A stretch of DNA of 64,000 nucleotides from JBHOQS01 sp042408875 (lineage in GTDB: Bacteria; Chloroflexota; UBA11872; JBHOQS01). Shown here in pieces: positions 15,991 through 24,026 of the stretch. Numbering within the stretch: position 1 is the stretch's first letter; each line of letters begins with the position of its first letter. The translations under genes and the position numbers were made by a program. The notes under the pieces were generated by a model, which searched no databases, was not told the DNA's origin, and saw nothing but the letters and a program-made list of their open reading frames with translations. Location of the stretch: contig JBHOQS010000022.1 in the NCBI GenBank assembly GCA_042408875.1, forward strand, positions 124,001-188,000, in the 5' to 3' direction.

Positions 15991-17352
15991 ATGGCAGCAG
16001 GCAGCGCCGACAGGCGGTCCGCCTCCGCCCGGCGGAGCCTGGTTACACCCGAGGCTGTACCTTCACGCCTGGCCACCCTGATTCCTGCGCGCGAGCTGAT
16101 CTTGCTGCGCCGGCACTGGCGCCTGCCGTTGAGCCTGGGTCTCCTGCTGGCGGTGCTGCTCGAGCTGGCGGCTGGCAAGCAGCGGGCAGGCAGGTCGCGC
16201 CTCGGCCTGCTGGGCATCGGCCTCGGCATCTATGCGGCCTGGCTCGCGCGGACAATTGCCAGGCTCTATAGCATCGCCGAAGATGAGCGAGCCCGCCTGG
16301 AGGCTGTGATCGCCTACTCGCCGGCCGGCATCCTGCTGTTCGACCAGGAGACCCAGCAGATCACGGCGAATGCTGCCGCCGAGGTGCTCCTTGGACTGCC
16401 GGCTGGTGCAGGACTCGACCGCCGGACGCTCGATGAACGTGTCCGCACGCCTGAAGGCGCTCCTCCGGCGCCGAGGGAGCTGCCCTGGGCGCGCGCCTTG
16501 AGCGGCGCGACCCTGTACAACCAGGAAGCCCTTATCACCCGTCCGGATGGGAGTACCGCACACGTCCTGGTGAACGCCGCGCCACTCAGCCGCTGCGGAC
16601 GGGTGAGCGGCGCCATCGTGGTGCTTCAGGATATCTCAGCTCTCAAAGAGCTGGAGCGCCAGCGCGAAGAGTTCATCAGTGTGGTGGTCCATGATCTGCG
16701 CGCACCGCTGGCGTTGATCCGCGGCTACGCCGATCTGATCAGGAAGCTTCCTGCTGGCAGCCATAGTGGGGAGCAGGAGCAACGCGCGCTGGCCTATATC
16801 CAGGACGCTGTGACCAGGCTAGACAGGGTGGTCGGCGATCTCCTGGATATGTCGCGAATTGAATTACAGCAGCTGAAACTCTACAAAGAGCCGGTGGATC
16901 TCGTGGCGCTAGTGCGCGAGGTTGTGGAGCGCGACCGCCTGCTCCTGGCCGGCCATCCAGTCCGCGTGGTGACCGATGCGCGCACGGCGCTTGTCGAGGG
17001 CGACCGCGGCCGGCTGGAACAGGTGCTGATGAACCTGCTCTCCAACGCCGGCAAGTACGCCACCTCCAGTAGCGAAGTTGTTGTAGCGGTGCAGGTGCTC
17101 GACGGCCATGTCAGGGTCTCTGTAACAAACCGGGGTGAGCCAATCCCTCCTGAGCATTTGACGCGTCTCTTCACCCGCTTCTACCGCATGCCGCAGGCAC
17201 AACATCTTCCGGGACTGGGTCTTGGGCTGTACATCGCCAAGGGCTTGATCGCAGCCCACGGGGGCGAGATCCACGTCGAGAGCACACCCGATGGGCTGAT
17301 CACCTTCTGGTTCACCCTGCCGCTCATGCACACGTCTTCGCGCCCCACCTGA
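15991..17352 (+). CDS. Membrane sensor histidine kinase with PAS domain
   Basis: Two hydrophobic segments near residues 45-60 (LPLSLGLLLAVLLELAAG) and 70-85 (LGLLGIGLGIYAAW) form a hairpin anchor. A PAS domain follows (VIAYSPAGILLFDQETQQI to VVLQDISALKELE). The HisKA box is SVVVHDLRAPLALIRGYADL, with His as the autophosphorylation site. The catalytic domain has LMNLLSNAGKYA (N box) and GLGLGLYIAKGLIAAHGG (G box); the usual Asp box is written as VTNRGEPIPPEH. No response regulator is adjacent, so it is an orphan kinase. ATG 15991 begins the family-like sequence; the upstream extension is out-of-frame shadow. Confidence 0.9.
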   Translation: MAAGSADRRSASARRSLVTPEAVPSRLATLIPARELILLRRHWRLPLSLGLLLAVLLELAAGKQRAGRSRLGLLGIGLGIYAAWLARTIARLYSIAEDERARLEAVIAYSPAGILLFDQETQQITANAAAEVLLGLPAGAGLDRRTLDERVRTPEGAPPAPRELPWARALSGATLYNQEALITRPDGSTAHVLVNAAPLSRCGRVSGAIVVLQDISALKELERQREEFISVVVHDLRAPLALIRGYADLIRKLPAGSHSGEQEQRALAYIQDAVTRLDRVVGDLLDMSRIELQQLKLYKEPVDLVALVREVVERDRLLLAGHPVRVVTDARTALVEGDRGRLEQVLMNLLSNAGKYATSSSEVVVAVQVLDGHVRVSVTNRGEPIPPEHLTRLFTRFYRMPQAQHLPGLGLGLYIAKGLIAAHGGEIHVESTPDGLITFWFTLPLMHTSSRPT

Positions 17353-17626
17353 CCGGTCCTGCGGGCCGCTGCGCTGCTCGTCTGGGCAGCGAGCCAGCGC
17401 GCTGTGCCGCCTGCACGCGTGTTCTGGTATCGTGAGGTCAGGGTGGTCATCAATATAAAAATATTATATTAAATATATAGATCCTTCCTGGGGCCGGTAG
17501 TCGATAGCAGCGTAAACATAGTCCCTGCAGGCGGGCGCGCGCCGGTGTTCCCAGGCGTCGCCATGGTCGAGGAGGCGCCCATGGTTGGTTCACCGGCGCC
17601 TGTCTGGCGCCGCTGGAGGTCAGCCG
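17353..17626. other. Intergenic with an AT-rich island
   Basis: Positions 17451-17483 are almost pure A/T (catcaatataaaaatatt, then atattaaatatatag), a sharp break from the surrounding GC-rich DNA. This could be a promoter or nucleoid-protein site for the hydrolase gene. No gene is present. Confidence 0.45.
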
Positions 17627-18625
17627 ATGAGACCGGCGCTCGCTGGCATATTAGTTATGATATTGCTAAGTCTTCTGTTTGCACCGCCGGGTCGGATCGC
17701 TAGCAAGGCGGCGCTGCTTGTGTCGGAGCAGGTTCCCTATATCCCGGTGAAGCCGCTACGCTGGATTACCCCTCCGCCGGCAGTCGAGCAGATCGAGCTG
17801 GGGGCCAGGCAGTGGATTATCGCCGATCTCTTTGTTCCGGCGCAGCACGGGCCACACCCGGCGATTATCCTCGTCATGGGCGTGCGCACGCTTGACGAGG
17901 ACCGACCGATCCTGCTGGGCCTAGCCGACACGCTGGCCCGGCTCGGCTACCTAACTCTCTGGCCGCGCAGCCGTGCAATTGAGGCCCGGGAGATCTGGCT
18001 GGAAGAGCCTGAGGTCTTTGTCGAGAGCGTCCTGTACCTGCTCCAGCGGCCGGATGTCGAGCGCGGGCGTATCTCTGTGGTGGGCTTCTCGATCGGCGCC
18101 TCGATCGCCCTGGTCGCGGCAGCCGATCCGCGTATCGCCGCCGACGTACGTGGTCTCGTCTTCTTCGGCGGCTACTACAGCCTGGTGGACTACGTGACGG
18201 CGCTAGCTACTGGAGAGGCAATCGTGGACAGCAGGCGCGTGCCGTGGGCTCCGCATGACTGGGCGGTCGAGCTGGCCGAGCAGGCGCTGCAACAGGAAGG
18301 TCTCTCCCTGGCGGACTTCCGGCAGGCTGCAGGCACCACGCAACTTCTGCCGGCGGAGGCGGAGCGCCTGCGTCGCGCTTCCCCGGACGCGCACGTGTAC
18401 AGGCTGCGTGCGACGGTCTTCATCCTGCACGACACAAGCGATGCGGCAGTGCCATGGGTGGAGAGCCAGAAGCTGAAGCAGGCGCTCGATCCGCGCTTGC
18501 TCGGTGCCTACCATATCTCCAACCTGTTCGAGCATGTGCAGCCACGGCGGCAGGTCGACCCGACCATCGCCGTGGAACTCCTGCTCCTGTCGACGTTCCT
18601 CTATCGTGTGCTGGAATTCCTCTGA
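17627..18625 (+). CDS. Membrane-anchored alpha/beta hydrolase
   Basis: An N-terminal hydrophobic segment (LAGILVMILLSLLFAPPG) is a signal anchor. The rest is an alpha/beta-hydrolase of the dienelactone-hydrolase type: HPAIILVMGVRTLDEDRP, nucleophile elbow VVGFSIGASIAL (Ser), a catalytic Asp in FILHDTSDAAVPW and a His in NLFEHVQP. Substrate is unknown; an ester or peptide at the cell surface is likely. GGAGG upstream supports ATG 17627 rather than the longer frame. Length 332 aa. Confidence 0.8.
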   Translation: MRPALAGILVMILLSLLFAPPGRIASKAALLVSEQVPYIPVKPLRWITPPPAVEQIELGARQWIIADLFVPAQHGPHPAIILVMGVRTLDEDRPILLGLADTLARLGYLTLWPRSRAIEAREIWLEEPEVFVESVLYLLQRPDVERGRISVVGFSIGASIALVAAADPRIAADVRGLVFFGGYYSLVDYVTALATGEAIVDSRRVPWAPHDWAVELAEQALQQEGLSLADFRQAAGTTQLLPAEAERLRRASPDAHVYRLRATVFILHDTSDAAVPWVESQKLKQALDPRLLGAYHISNLFEHVQPRRQVDPTIAVELLLLSTFLYRVLEFL

Positions 18626-18728
18626 ACCGCCGGGTGAGACAGACGCTCAGGGCCAGCTGCGGCTTGCGGTGTGCCGCCGCGTGCCCTATGCTGAACACGA
18701 TGGGTGAAGGCATCGACGGGCCGGGAGC

Positions 18729-19871
18729 ATGAGCGCGCTGGATACGACGCCGCAACCGCGAGCCAGCGAGGTGCACGAGGCGGCCGGTGGTCTGACTGAG
18801 GCCGCGGTGTGGCGCGTGGCGGCGCGCACGGTCCTCCTTGTGTTCGCGCTCGCCTTAGCGGCCTGGCTGGTGGTTCGGCTCCAGACCGTGCTCATCCAGG
18901 TCCTGCTGGCTGTGATTCTAGCCGCTGGTATGGCCCCTCTGGTCAACCAGCTCGCCGCACATCCCTGGATTACCGTCGGTCGATGGAGCTGGTACCCTTC
19001 GCGCGGACTGGTCGTGCTGGTCCTCTACCTAGCGTTGGTCCTGCTCGTGACCCTGCTCGGCGCCGTTCTCATCCCGCCGCTAGTGAACGAGATCGAGGAC
19101 CTGGTGGGGCGCCTGCCTGGCTATGCCAGTGATCTCCAGGCGTGGCTGTTGACCTTGCCGGAGCGTTATCCGTTCCTGCCGGCGATCGACCTGGCCGCAG
19201 GGTTGGCTGAGCAGCTCCGCGCCGGCGCTGCGCAGCTCGCGTCCCTCCTCGGCCAGGCGCTGGTGGTGGTGCGCGTGGCGCTCAGTGTACTCAGCGGCAC
19301 GCTCAACGGGGTCTTCGTTCTCGTCCTGGCCCTCTACATGACTGCGGATAGCGAGCGGATTCTGCGCAGCGTGATAAGCTTTCTGCCGGACGATCGCCAG
19401 AAGCAAGCAGAGCGTGTCGCCTTCCGCATCGGCGAGCGCCTGGGTGGCTGGGTGCGCGGCCAGCTCACGCTGAGTGTGATTATCGGCACTATCACATTCA
19501 TCGGTCTCACCCTGATCGATGTGCGTTATGCCGTGCTGCTAGCCCTGATCGCGGCGATTGGCGAGGCAGTGCCGATGGTTGGGCCGATCTTCAGCGCTAT
19601 CCCTGCGGTGCTCATCGCCTTCTTCCAGTCTCCGTTCCAGGGGCTGCTGACGCTCGGCTTGTACGTGCTGGTGCAGCAGCTTGAAAACAACCTGATCGTC
19701 CCCAAGGTCATGGAGCGAGCCGTGGCACTGCATCCGCTAGTGGTGCTTCTGGCACTCCTGTCTGGAGCCGAGCTCCTGGGCGTGACCGGCGCGATTCTTG
19801 CGGTGCCTGTTGCTGCGGCCCTCGCCGTGGTCCTGGACGAGGTCCGGCGTGAGCGGCAAGGTGCTTGCTGA
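18729..19871 (+). CDS. AI-2E family transporter (PerM/TqsA-like)
   Basis: The 380-aa protein has paired helices at the N-terminus (LLVFALALAAWLVV, VLLAVILAAGMAPLV), a polar middle region and a C-terminal bundle with the family signature GEAVPMVGPIFSAIPAVLIA and QQLENNLIVPKVMERAVALHP. Family members export AI-2 or act as Na+/H+ antiporters; the substrate here is not determinable. It lies about 100 bp after a hydrolase gene in the same direction. Confidence 0.9.
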   Translation: MSALDTTPQPRASEVHEAAGGLTEAAVWRVAARTVLLVFALALAAWLVVRLQTVLIQVLLAVILAAGMAPLVNQLAAHPWITVGRWSWYPSRGLVVLVLYLALVLLVTLLGAVLIPPLVNEIEDLVGRLPGYASDLQAWLLTLPERYPFLPAIDLAAGLAEQLRAGAAQLASLLGQALVVVRVALSVLSGTLNGVFVLVLALYMTADSERILRSVISFLPDDRQKQAERVAFRIGERLGGWVRGQLTLSVIIGTITFIGLTLIDVRYAVLLALIAAIGEAVPMVGPIFSAIPAVLIAFFQSPFQGLLTLGLYVLVQQLENNLIVPKVMERAVALHPLVVLLALLSGAELLGVTGAILAVPVAAALAVVLDEVRRERQGAC

Positions 19872-19948
19872 GACCGGACGCGACGCATAGTCGAGTGCGG
19901 TCTCCATCTCCTAAGCTAGTGTTTTGCGTGATTGTCCGGAGGAAGGCC

Positions 19949-20239
19949 ATGGCAACGTTCATCCTGCTCAGCACGCTCACCGATGAAGGCGCGAAAACGA
20001 TCACGACGCACCCGGCGCGCATCAAAGAGGTCAACCAGGAAGTCGAGCGGATGGGTGCACGGGTGGTCAGCCAGTGGGCTGTGCTCGGGCCCTATGACTT
20101 CGTGAACGTGGTCGAGGCACCCGATGTGCAGACGATCGCGCGGATCTCTGCGGAGCTGGTCTCGCGCGGCACTGTGCGTATCATGACCCTGGCGGCCATC
20201 CCGGTAGACGATTTCATCGCCAGTCTCTCACAACGCTAG
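19949..20239 (+). CDS. GYD-domain protein
   Basis: A 96-aa protein beginning MATFILLSTLTDEGAKTI and containing GARVVSQWAVLGPYDFVNVVEAP. The LGPYDF segment corresponds to the GYD motif of this small ferredoxin-like alpha/beta family. Ribosome binding site ggaggaagg precedes the start. The family has no firmly known function. It converges with the rhamnulokinase gene, with 8 bp between the stops. Confidence 0.9.
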   Translation: MATFILLSTLTDEGAKTITTHPARIKEVNQEVERMGARVVSQWAVLGPYDFVNVVEAPDVQTIARISAELVSRGTVRIMTLAAIPVDDFIASLSQR

Positions 20240-20247
20240 CGTCCGCG

Positions 20248-21768
20248 CTACGCTGGCGGGGCCGTCTCCCTGAGGAGCTGCGTAAATTGGGCGTAGGCCT
20301 CGTTCCAGGCCGTGGCCGCATGTGCATCGGGCGCGTATGTCTCGATCGCAAACGAGCGGCGCACCAGATCGCGGCCTTCGGCAAGTGAGGATAGCCGCCC
20401 GCGCGCCATCGCCTGCACCAGCACGTTGCCCAGCGCCGTAGCCTCCGTCGGGCCGGCCAGCACGACGCGTCCGGTGGCGTCCGCAGTGAAGCGGCAGAGT
20501 AGGCGGTTACGCGCGCCGCCACCGACCACATACACCGGCTCGACGCGCCGGCCAAGGAGCTCGTCGAGCTGCTCGAGCACCAGGCGGTACTTCAGCGCCA
20601 GCGACTCGAGGGCGCAGCGTACCACAGCGCCGGGGTCCTGCGGCTCGGGCTGGCCGGTCGCGCGGCAGCAGGCGCGCAGGCGTGCTGGCATGTCGCCGGG
20701 GGCGAGGAAGTCAGGATGGTCAGGATCGACGAAGGCCTGAAGCGGTGCGGCCCGGGCAGCCAGCTCGATGAGCTGGTCATAGGTGAAATCATATCCCTGC
20801 CGCGCCCAAGCGCGGCGGCATTCCTGCACTAGCCACAATCCCATCACGTTCTTGAGCAGGCGGAACGTCCCGCTAACGCCGCCTTCGTTAGTGAAGTTCA
20901 GCGCCAGGCTACGCGGGGTGATCACCGGCGCGAGCACTTCGGTGCCGACCAACGACCAGGTGCCGGAACTGATATAGGCGTATGAACCGGCGTTGCTGGC
21001 TGCGACCGGCACGGCGGCCACGGCTGAGCCGGTGTCATGGCAGGCCGGCGCGATGACCTGGCAGCGCCCGGCGCCGGTCTCCTCGACAACATCAGCGGCC
21101 AGGTCGCCCAGGATCGTTCCAGGCGATACAACCTCCGGGAAGATGTGCGTCGGGATACCCAGCCGCTCCATCAACGACCAGGCCCAGCTCCCGGCGCGAG
21201 GGTCATAGAGTTGTGTCGTGGTGGCGTTGGTGAACTCGCAGACACGCCGGCCTGTCAACCAGAAGTTCAGCACGTCGGGGATGGTGAGGAACGTCGAGGC
21301 GGCGTCGAGCAGCGGTGAGCGGCGCACGACCAGGGACAAAAGCTGATAGAGCGTGTTGATCGGCATAAACTGGATGCCGGTCGCGGCGAAGATCTCCTCG
21401 CGCGGCATGCGGCGGAAGGCCTCGTCCATCATGCCCTGCGTGCGCGGATCGCGGTAGTGATGTGGCAGCCCCAGCAGTTCACCATCGCGGTCGAGCAAGG
21501 CGAAATCGACGCCCCAGGTGTCTACGCCCAGTGCTGTGATGCCATCCGAACCGGCCTGGGCAACACAGCGAGCAAGTCCGGCCTTGACTTCGTCCCACAG
21601 GCGCAAGAGATCCCAGTACAGGCTTTGGCCGGCCCGCACTGGTCCGTTGGGGAAGCGATGGACCTCCTCAAGCGAGAGCTGGTCACCGTCGAAGCGGGCG
21701 AGCATGGCGCGCCCGCTCTCTGCGCCCAGGTCTATGGCAGCATATACCTCTGCGCCGGCAGCAGCCAT
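20248..21768 (-). CDS. rhaB: Rhamnulokinase-like FGGY carbohydrate kinase
   Basis: The N-terminus YAAIDLGAESGRAMLARFDG, then ALGVDTWGVDFALLDRDG and PHHYRDPRTQGMMDEAF, are characteristic of L-rhamnulose kinase. The second half has APACHDTGSAVAAVP (catalytic Asp), YISSGTWSLVGTE and VVGGGARNRLLCRF. Length 506 aa is typical. No rhamnose isomerase or aldolase adjoins it, so use on another deoxy-sugar is possible. Confidence 0.88.
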   Translation of the reverse strand: MAAAGAEVYAAIDLGAESGRAMLARFDGDQLSLEEVHRFPNGPVRAGQSLYWDLLRLWDEVKAGLARCVAQAGSDGITALGVDTWGVDFALLDRDGELLGLPHHYRDPRTQGMMDEAFRRMPREEIFAATGIQFMPINTLYQLLSLVVRRSPLLDAASTFLTIPDVLNFWLTGRRVCEFTNATTTQLYDPRAGSWAWSLMERLGIPTHIFPEVVSPGTILGDLAADVVEETGAGRCQVIAPACHDTGSAVAAVPVAASNAGSYAYISSGTWSLVGTEVLAPVITPRSLALNFTNEGGVSGTFRLLKNVMGLWLVQECRRAWARQGYDFTYDQLIELAARAAPLQAFVDPDHPDFLAPGDMPARLRACCRATGQPEPQDPGAVVRCALESLALKYRLVLEQLDELLGRRVEPVYVVGGGARNRLLCRFTADATGRVVLAGPTEATALGNVLVQAMARGRLSSLAEGRDLVRRSFAIETYAPDAHAATAWNEAYAQFTQLLRETAPPA

Positions 21769-21958
21769 CGGACCATTCCCTCCGCAGCAGCGCAGGCAGC
21801 CCCGGGCAGTGGGCAGCCGCCTGCGTGCCTTCGATGCTACTGTGCTGCGCCGCGCGGCGCAAGAGGCCCGCTCTGGTCAGCGCCTCCACATCTGGCCGGG
21901 GCTCTAGAATACGCTGCAAAAGTCCCTGTTGCGACCGCGCGACCGGGGCACTGCGGCC

Positions 21959-23785
21959 TCACCAAGCGTCGTGCACGCGGCCGTGCACCACAAAATAGGT
22001 GCGGCAGACCCGATCGAGGAGGTCTGCGCTCAGGCGCGGCGCGCAGCGGCGGTACCGCGCTCGCGCCGCCACGTGCTCCAGGATGTCGCGCGGATGGCAC
22101 GCCCGCAGCGGCCGCCCCTCGGCGCGATAGTGACGCTCCAGCAGATACTGGAAGGCCGCGTCGTCCCAGGCCACTCCATAAGACCGGCAGTTGCGCCGGA
22201 AGATCTCGCCATACTGCTCCTCGTCTGGATCGCCCACGTAGATCTTGAACTTGATCCGTCGCAGAAACGCCTCGTCCACGAGGTCCTGTGGATCCAGATT
22301 CGTGGAGAAGACGATCAGCTCGTCGAAGGGGATCTCGATCTTCTTGCCGGTCTTGAGGGTCAGAAAGTCGACGCGCTTCTCCAGTGGTACGATCCAGCGG
22401 TTCAACAGCTCGTGCGGGCGCATCGCCTGGCGGCCAAAGTCGTCGATCAGGAACATGCCCAGGTTGGCCTTCATCTGGAGCGGCGCCTCATAGTACCGGC
22501 CGGTCTCGTTGTACAGCAGCTCAAGGCTGGAGAGCGTCAGCTCACCGCCTGCCATCACCAGAGGCCGCCTGATGTACACAAAGCGCAGATCGCGGTTGGC
22601 CGTGTTCGGTGCAGGCTCAGCCACTTGCTGGTGGATGGCCGGATCGAAGAGCTTGATCACCTGGCCATCGACTTCAACCGCATGGGGCACGTACACGGGG
22701 TCTCCCAACAAGCGCGCGATGCGCTCGGCGATCGAGGTCTTGCCGTTCCCCGGCGGGCCGAACAGAAAGAGCGAGGTGCTGGAGGCAACGGCCGCGCCTA
22801 CTTCGTCGAGCAGCTCGGCGCTCAGCACGAGATCGTCGAATGCAGCCTGCACGGCCGCAGGCGTCACCTCTACAGAGCGCTGCCGTTGCGCCAGCACCGA
22901 CGCCGCATAGGTCTCAAGCGGCACGGGCACTGGCCCTTCGTACTGTGTGCGCCGGCGCGCCTCCTCAGCTCGTATCCGGCCTTTCTCGGTCAGCACGTAC
23001 ACGTAGCCGCCATCGCCCAGGCCGCGCTGGCCCTTCACCTCTACAGCCTGCTCACGCCGCAGCGCTTCCAGGATCGGCGCTACGATGGTCCCGAAGTGCA
23101 AGGCCAGGCGTGCCGCGATCTCGTGGCCGGTAGCCTCGTGCAGCAGGTAGAGCGTGCGTAGGACACTGTCCGTGACGAACGCCTGTGTCAGGCCGGTCGC
23201 CTCCAGCGACATGGGGCGCGGCGGGAGATACACGCTCTGATCAACCGCACGCCCGGCGTCACCAAGCCGCGCATCCTCCGCTGACGTCGGACCATGGCCG
23301 TGCGCCCGGAACGGCACGCTCCTGTCCTCAGCGATCTTCTCCACCAGGGTCCTGGCTTCCCTGGTGGCCTGCGCTGAGCTGGCAACATGCCTCTCTTCTG
23401 CGGCCACTGGAGCGACACAGCCAGCCCAGTGCAGTTCCAGGCCGGCTGCACCGGTCTGCCCGCGAGCCTGCACGCTGCCGTTCGCGGCCGGCGGATCGCC
23501 GCGCCGCCACTGCGCCACGGTCTCCCCAACGAGCAGGTCTGGGCCAGCGCGGTGCGTATCTCCGTTGCTCGCTATGCCTGCCAGGTTCGGCCCATCGCTG
23601 CCCTCGCCCGCCGAAGCAGTGTCCAGACCCCCAGACCCGTCTTCGCTGGATTGCCAGCGATCGGTAACCGGTTCTCGACCACGTGTCCTGGAAACGTGCT
23701 CCAGCGGCCCGCCCGACTGCGCGGGGGGCTCGCCGGTCGTGTTGTCGTGCTGCACCTTGCGAACCAGAGAGAACAACCCCACCAC
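21959..23785 (-). CDS. AAA+ ATPase with disordered N-terminus and winged-helix domain
   Basis: The 608-aa product starts at GTG 23785 after gaggtgaagg. Residues 1-190 are low-complexity Gly/Ser/Ala/Glu-rich. Residues about 192-265 form a helical or winged-helix region (TDSVLRTLYLLHEATGHEIA). The AAA+ module has Walker A FLFGPPGNGKTSIAERIA, Walker B GMFLIDDFGRQAMRP, sensor 1 FSTNLDPQDLVDEAFLRRI and the C-terminal HPRDILEHVAARARYR lid. This kind of ATPase is seen near pilus and signalling genes in related genomes, from memory. Its target here is unknown. Confidence 0.8.
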   Translation of the reverse strand: MVGLFSLVRKVQHDNTTGEPPAQSGGPLEHVSRTRGREPVTDRWQSSEDGSGGLDTASAGEGSDGPNLAGIASNGDTHRAGPDLLVGETVAQWRRGDPPAANGSVQARGQTGAAGLELHWAGCVAPVAAEERHVASSAQATREARTLVEKIAEDRSVPFRAHGHGPTSAEDARLGDAGRAVDQSVYLPPRPMSLEATGLTQAFVTDSVLRTLYLLHEATGHEIAARLALHFGTIVAPILEALRREQAVEVKGQRGLGDGGYVYVLTEKGRIRAEEARRRTQYEGPVPVPLETYAASVLAQRQRSVEVTPAAVQAAFDDLVLSAELLDEVGAAVASSTSLFLFGPPGNGKTSIAERIARLLGDPVYVPHAVEVDGQVIKLFDPAIHQQVAEPAPNTANRDLRFVYIRRPLVMAGGELTLSSLELLYNETGRYYEAPLQMKANLGMFLIDDFGRQAMRPHELLNRWIVPLEKRVDFLTLKTGKKIEIPFDELIVFSTNLDPQDLVDEAFLRRIKFKIYVGDPDEEQYGEIFRRNCRSYGVAWDDAAFQYLLERHYRAEGRPLRACHPRDILEHVAARARYRRCAPRLSADLLDRVCRTYFVVHGRVHDAW

Positions 23786-23962
23786 CCTTCACCTCTACCA
23801 GCGTATTCGTGTGCCAGCCGTAGTTGCTACAGAAGACGTTAACCGGTGGGGCGGCCTGAATCGAGGTAAATATAAGCACCTGCTGCAGCCACTTGAGGCT
23901 TGAACCCGCGCCCGGCAGCAGCGCCGGCCCGGTGAGGCCCTGTGGCCTGCAACGCGGTAGAA

Positions 23963-23991
23963 GCAGGGCCGCCGGGAGGCGGCGGCCCTGC
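23963..23991 (-). terminator. Terminator-like hairpin after aconitase
   Basis: GCAGGGCCGCC / GGCGGCCCTGC forms an 11-bp stem with a 7-nt loop, 36 nt beyond the aconitase stop. On the minus strand it is followed by ttct only. A second hairpin lies between it and the gene. This is probably a weak or factor-assisted terminator. Confidence 0.55.
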
Positions 23992-24026
23992 GAGCGCATG
24001 CAGCCGGAGCCGGCGCCCGGCGCCGG

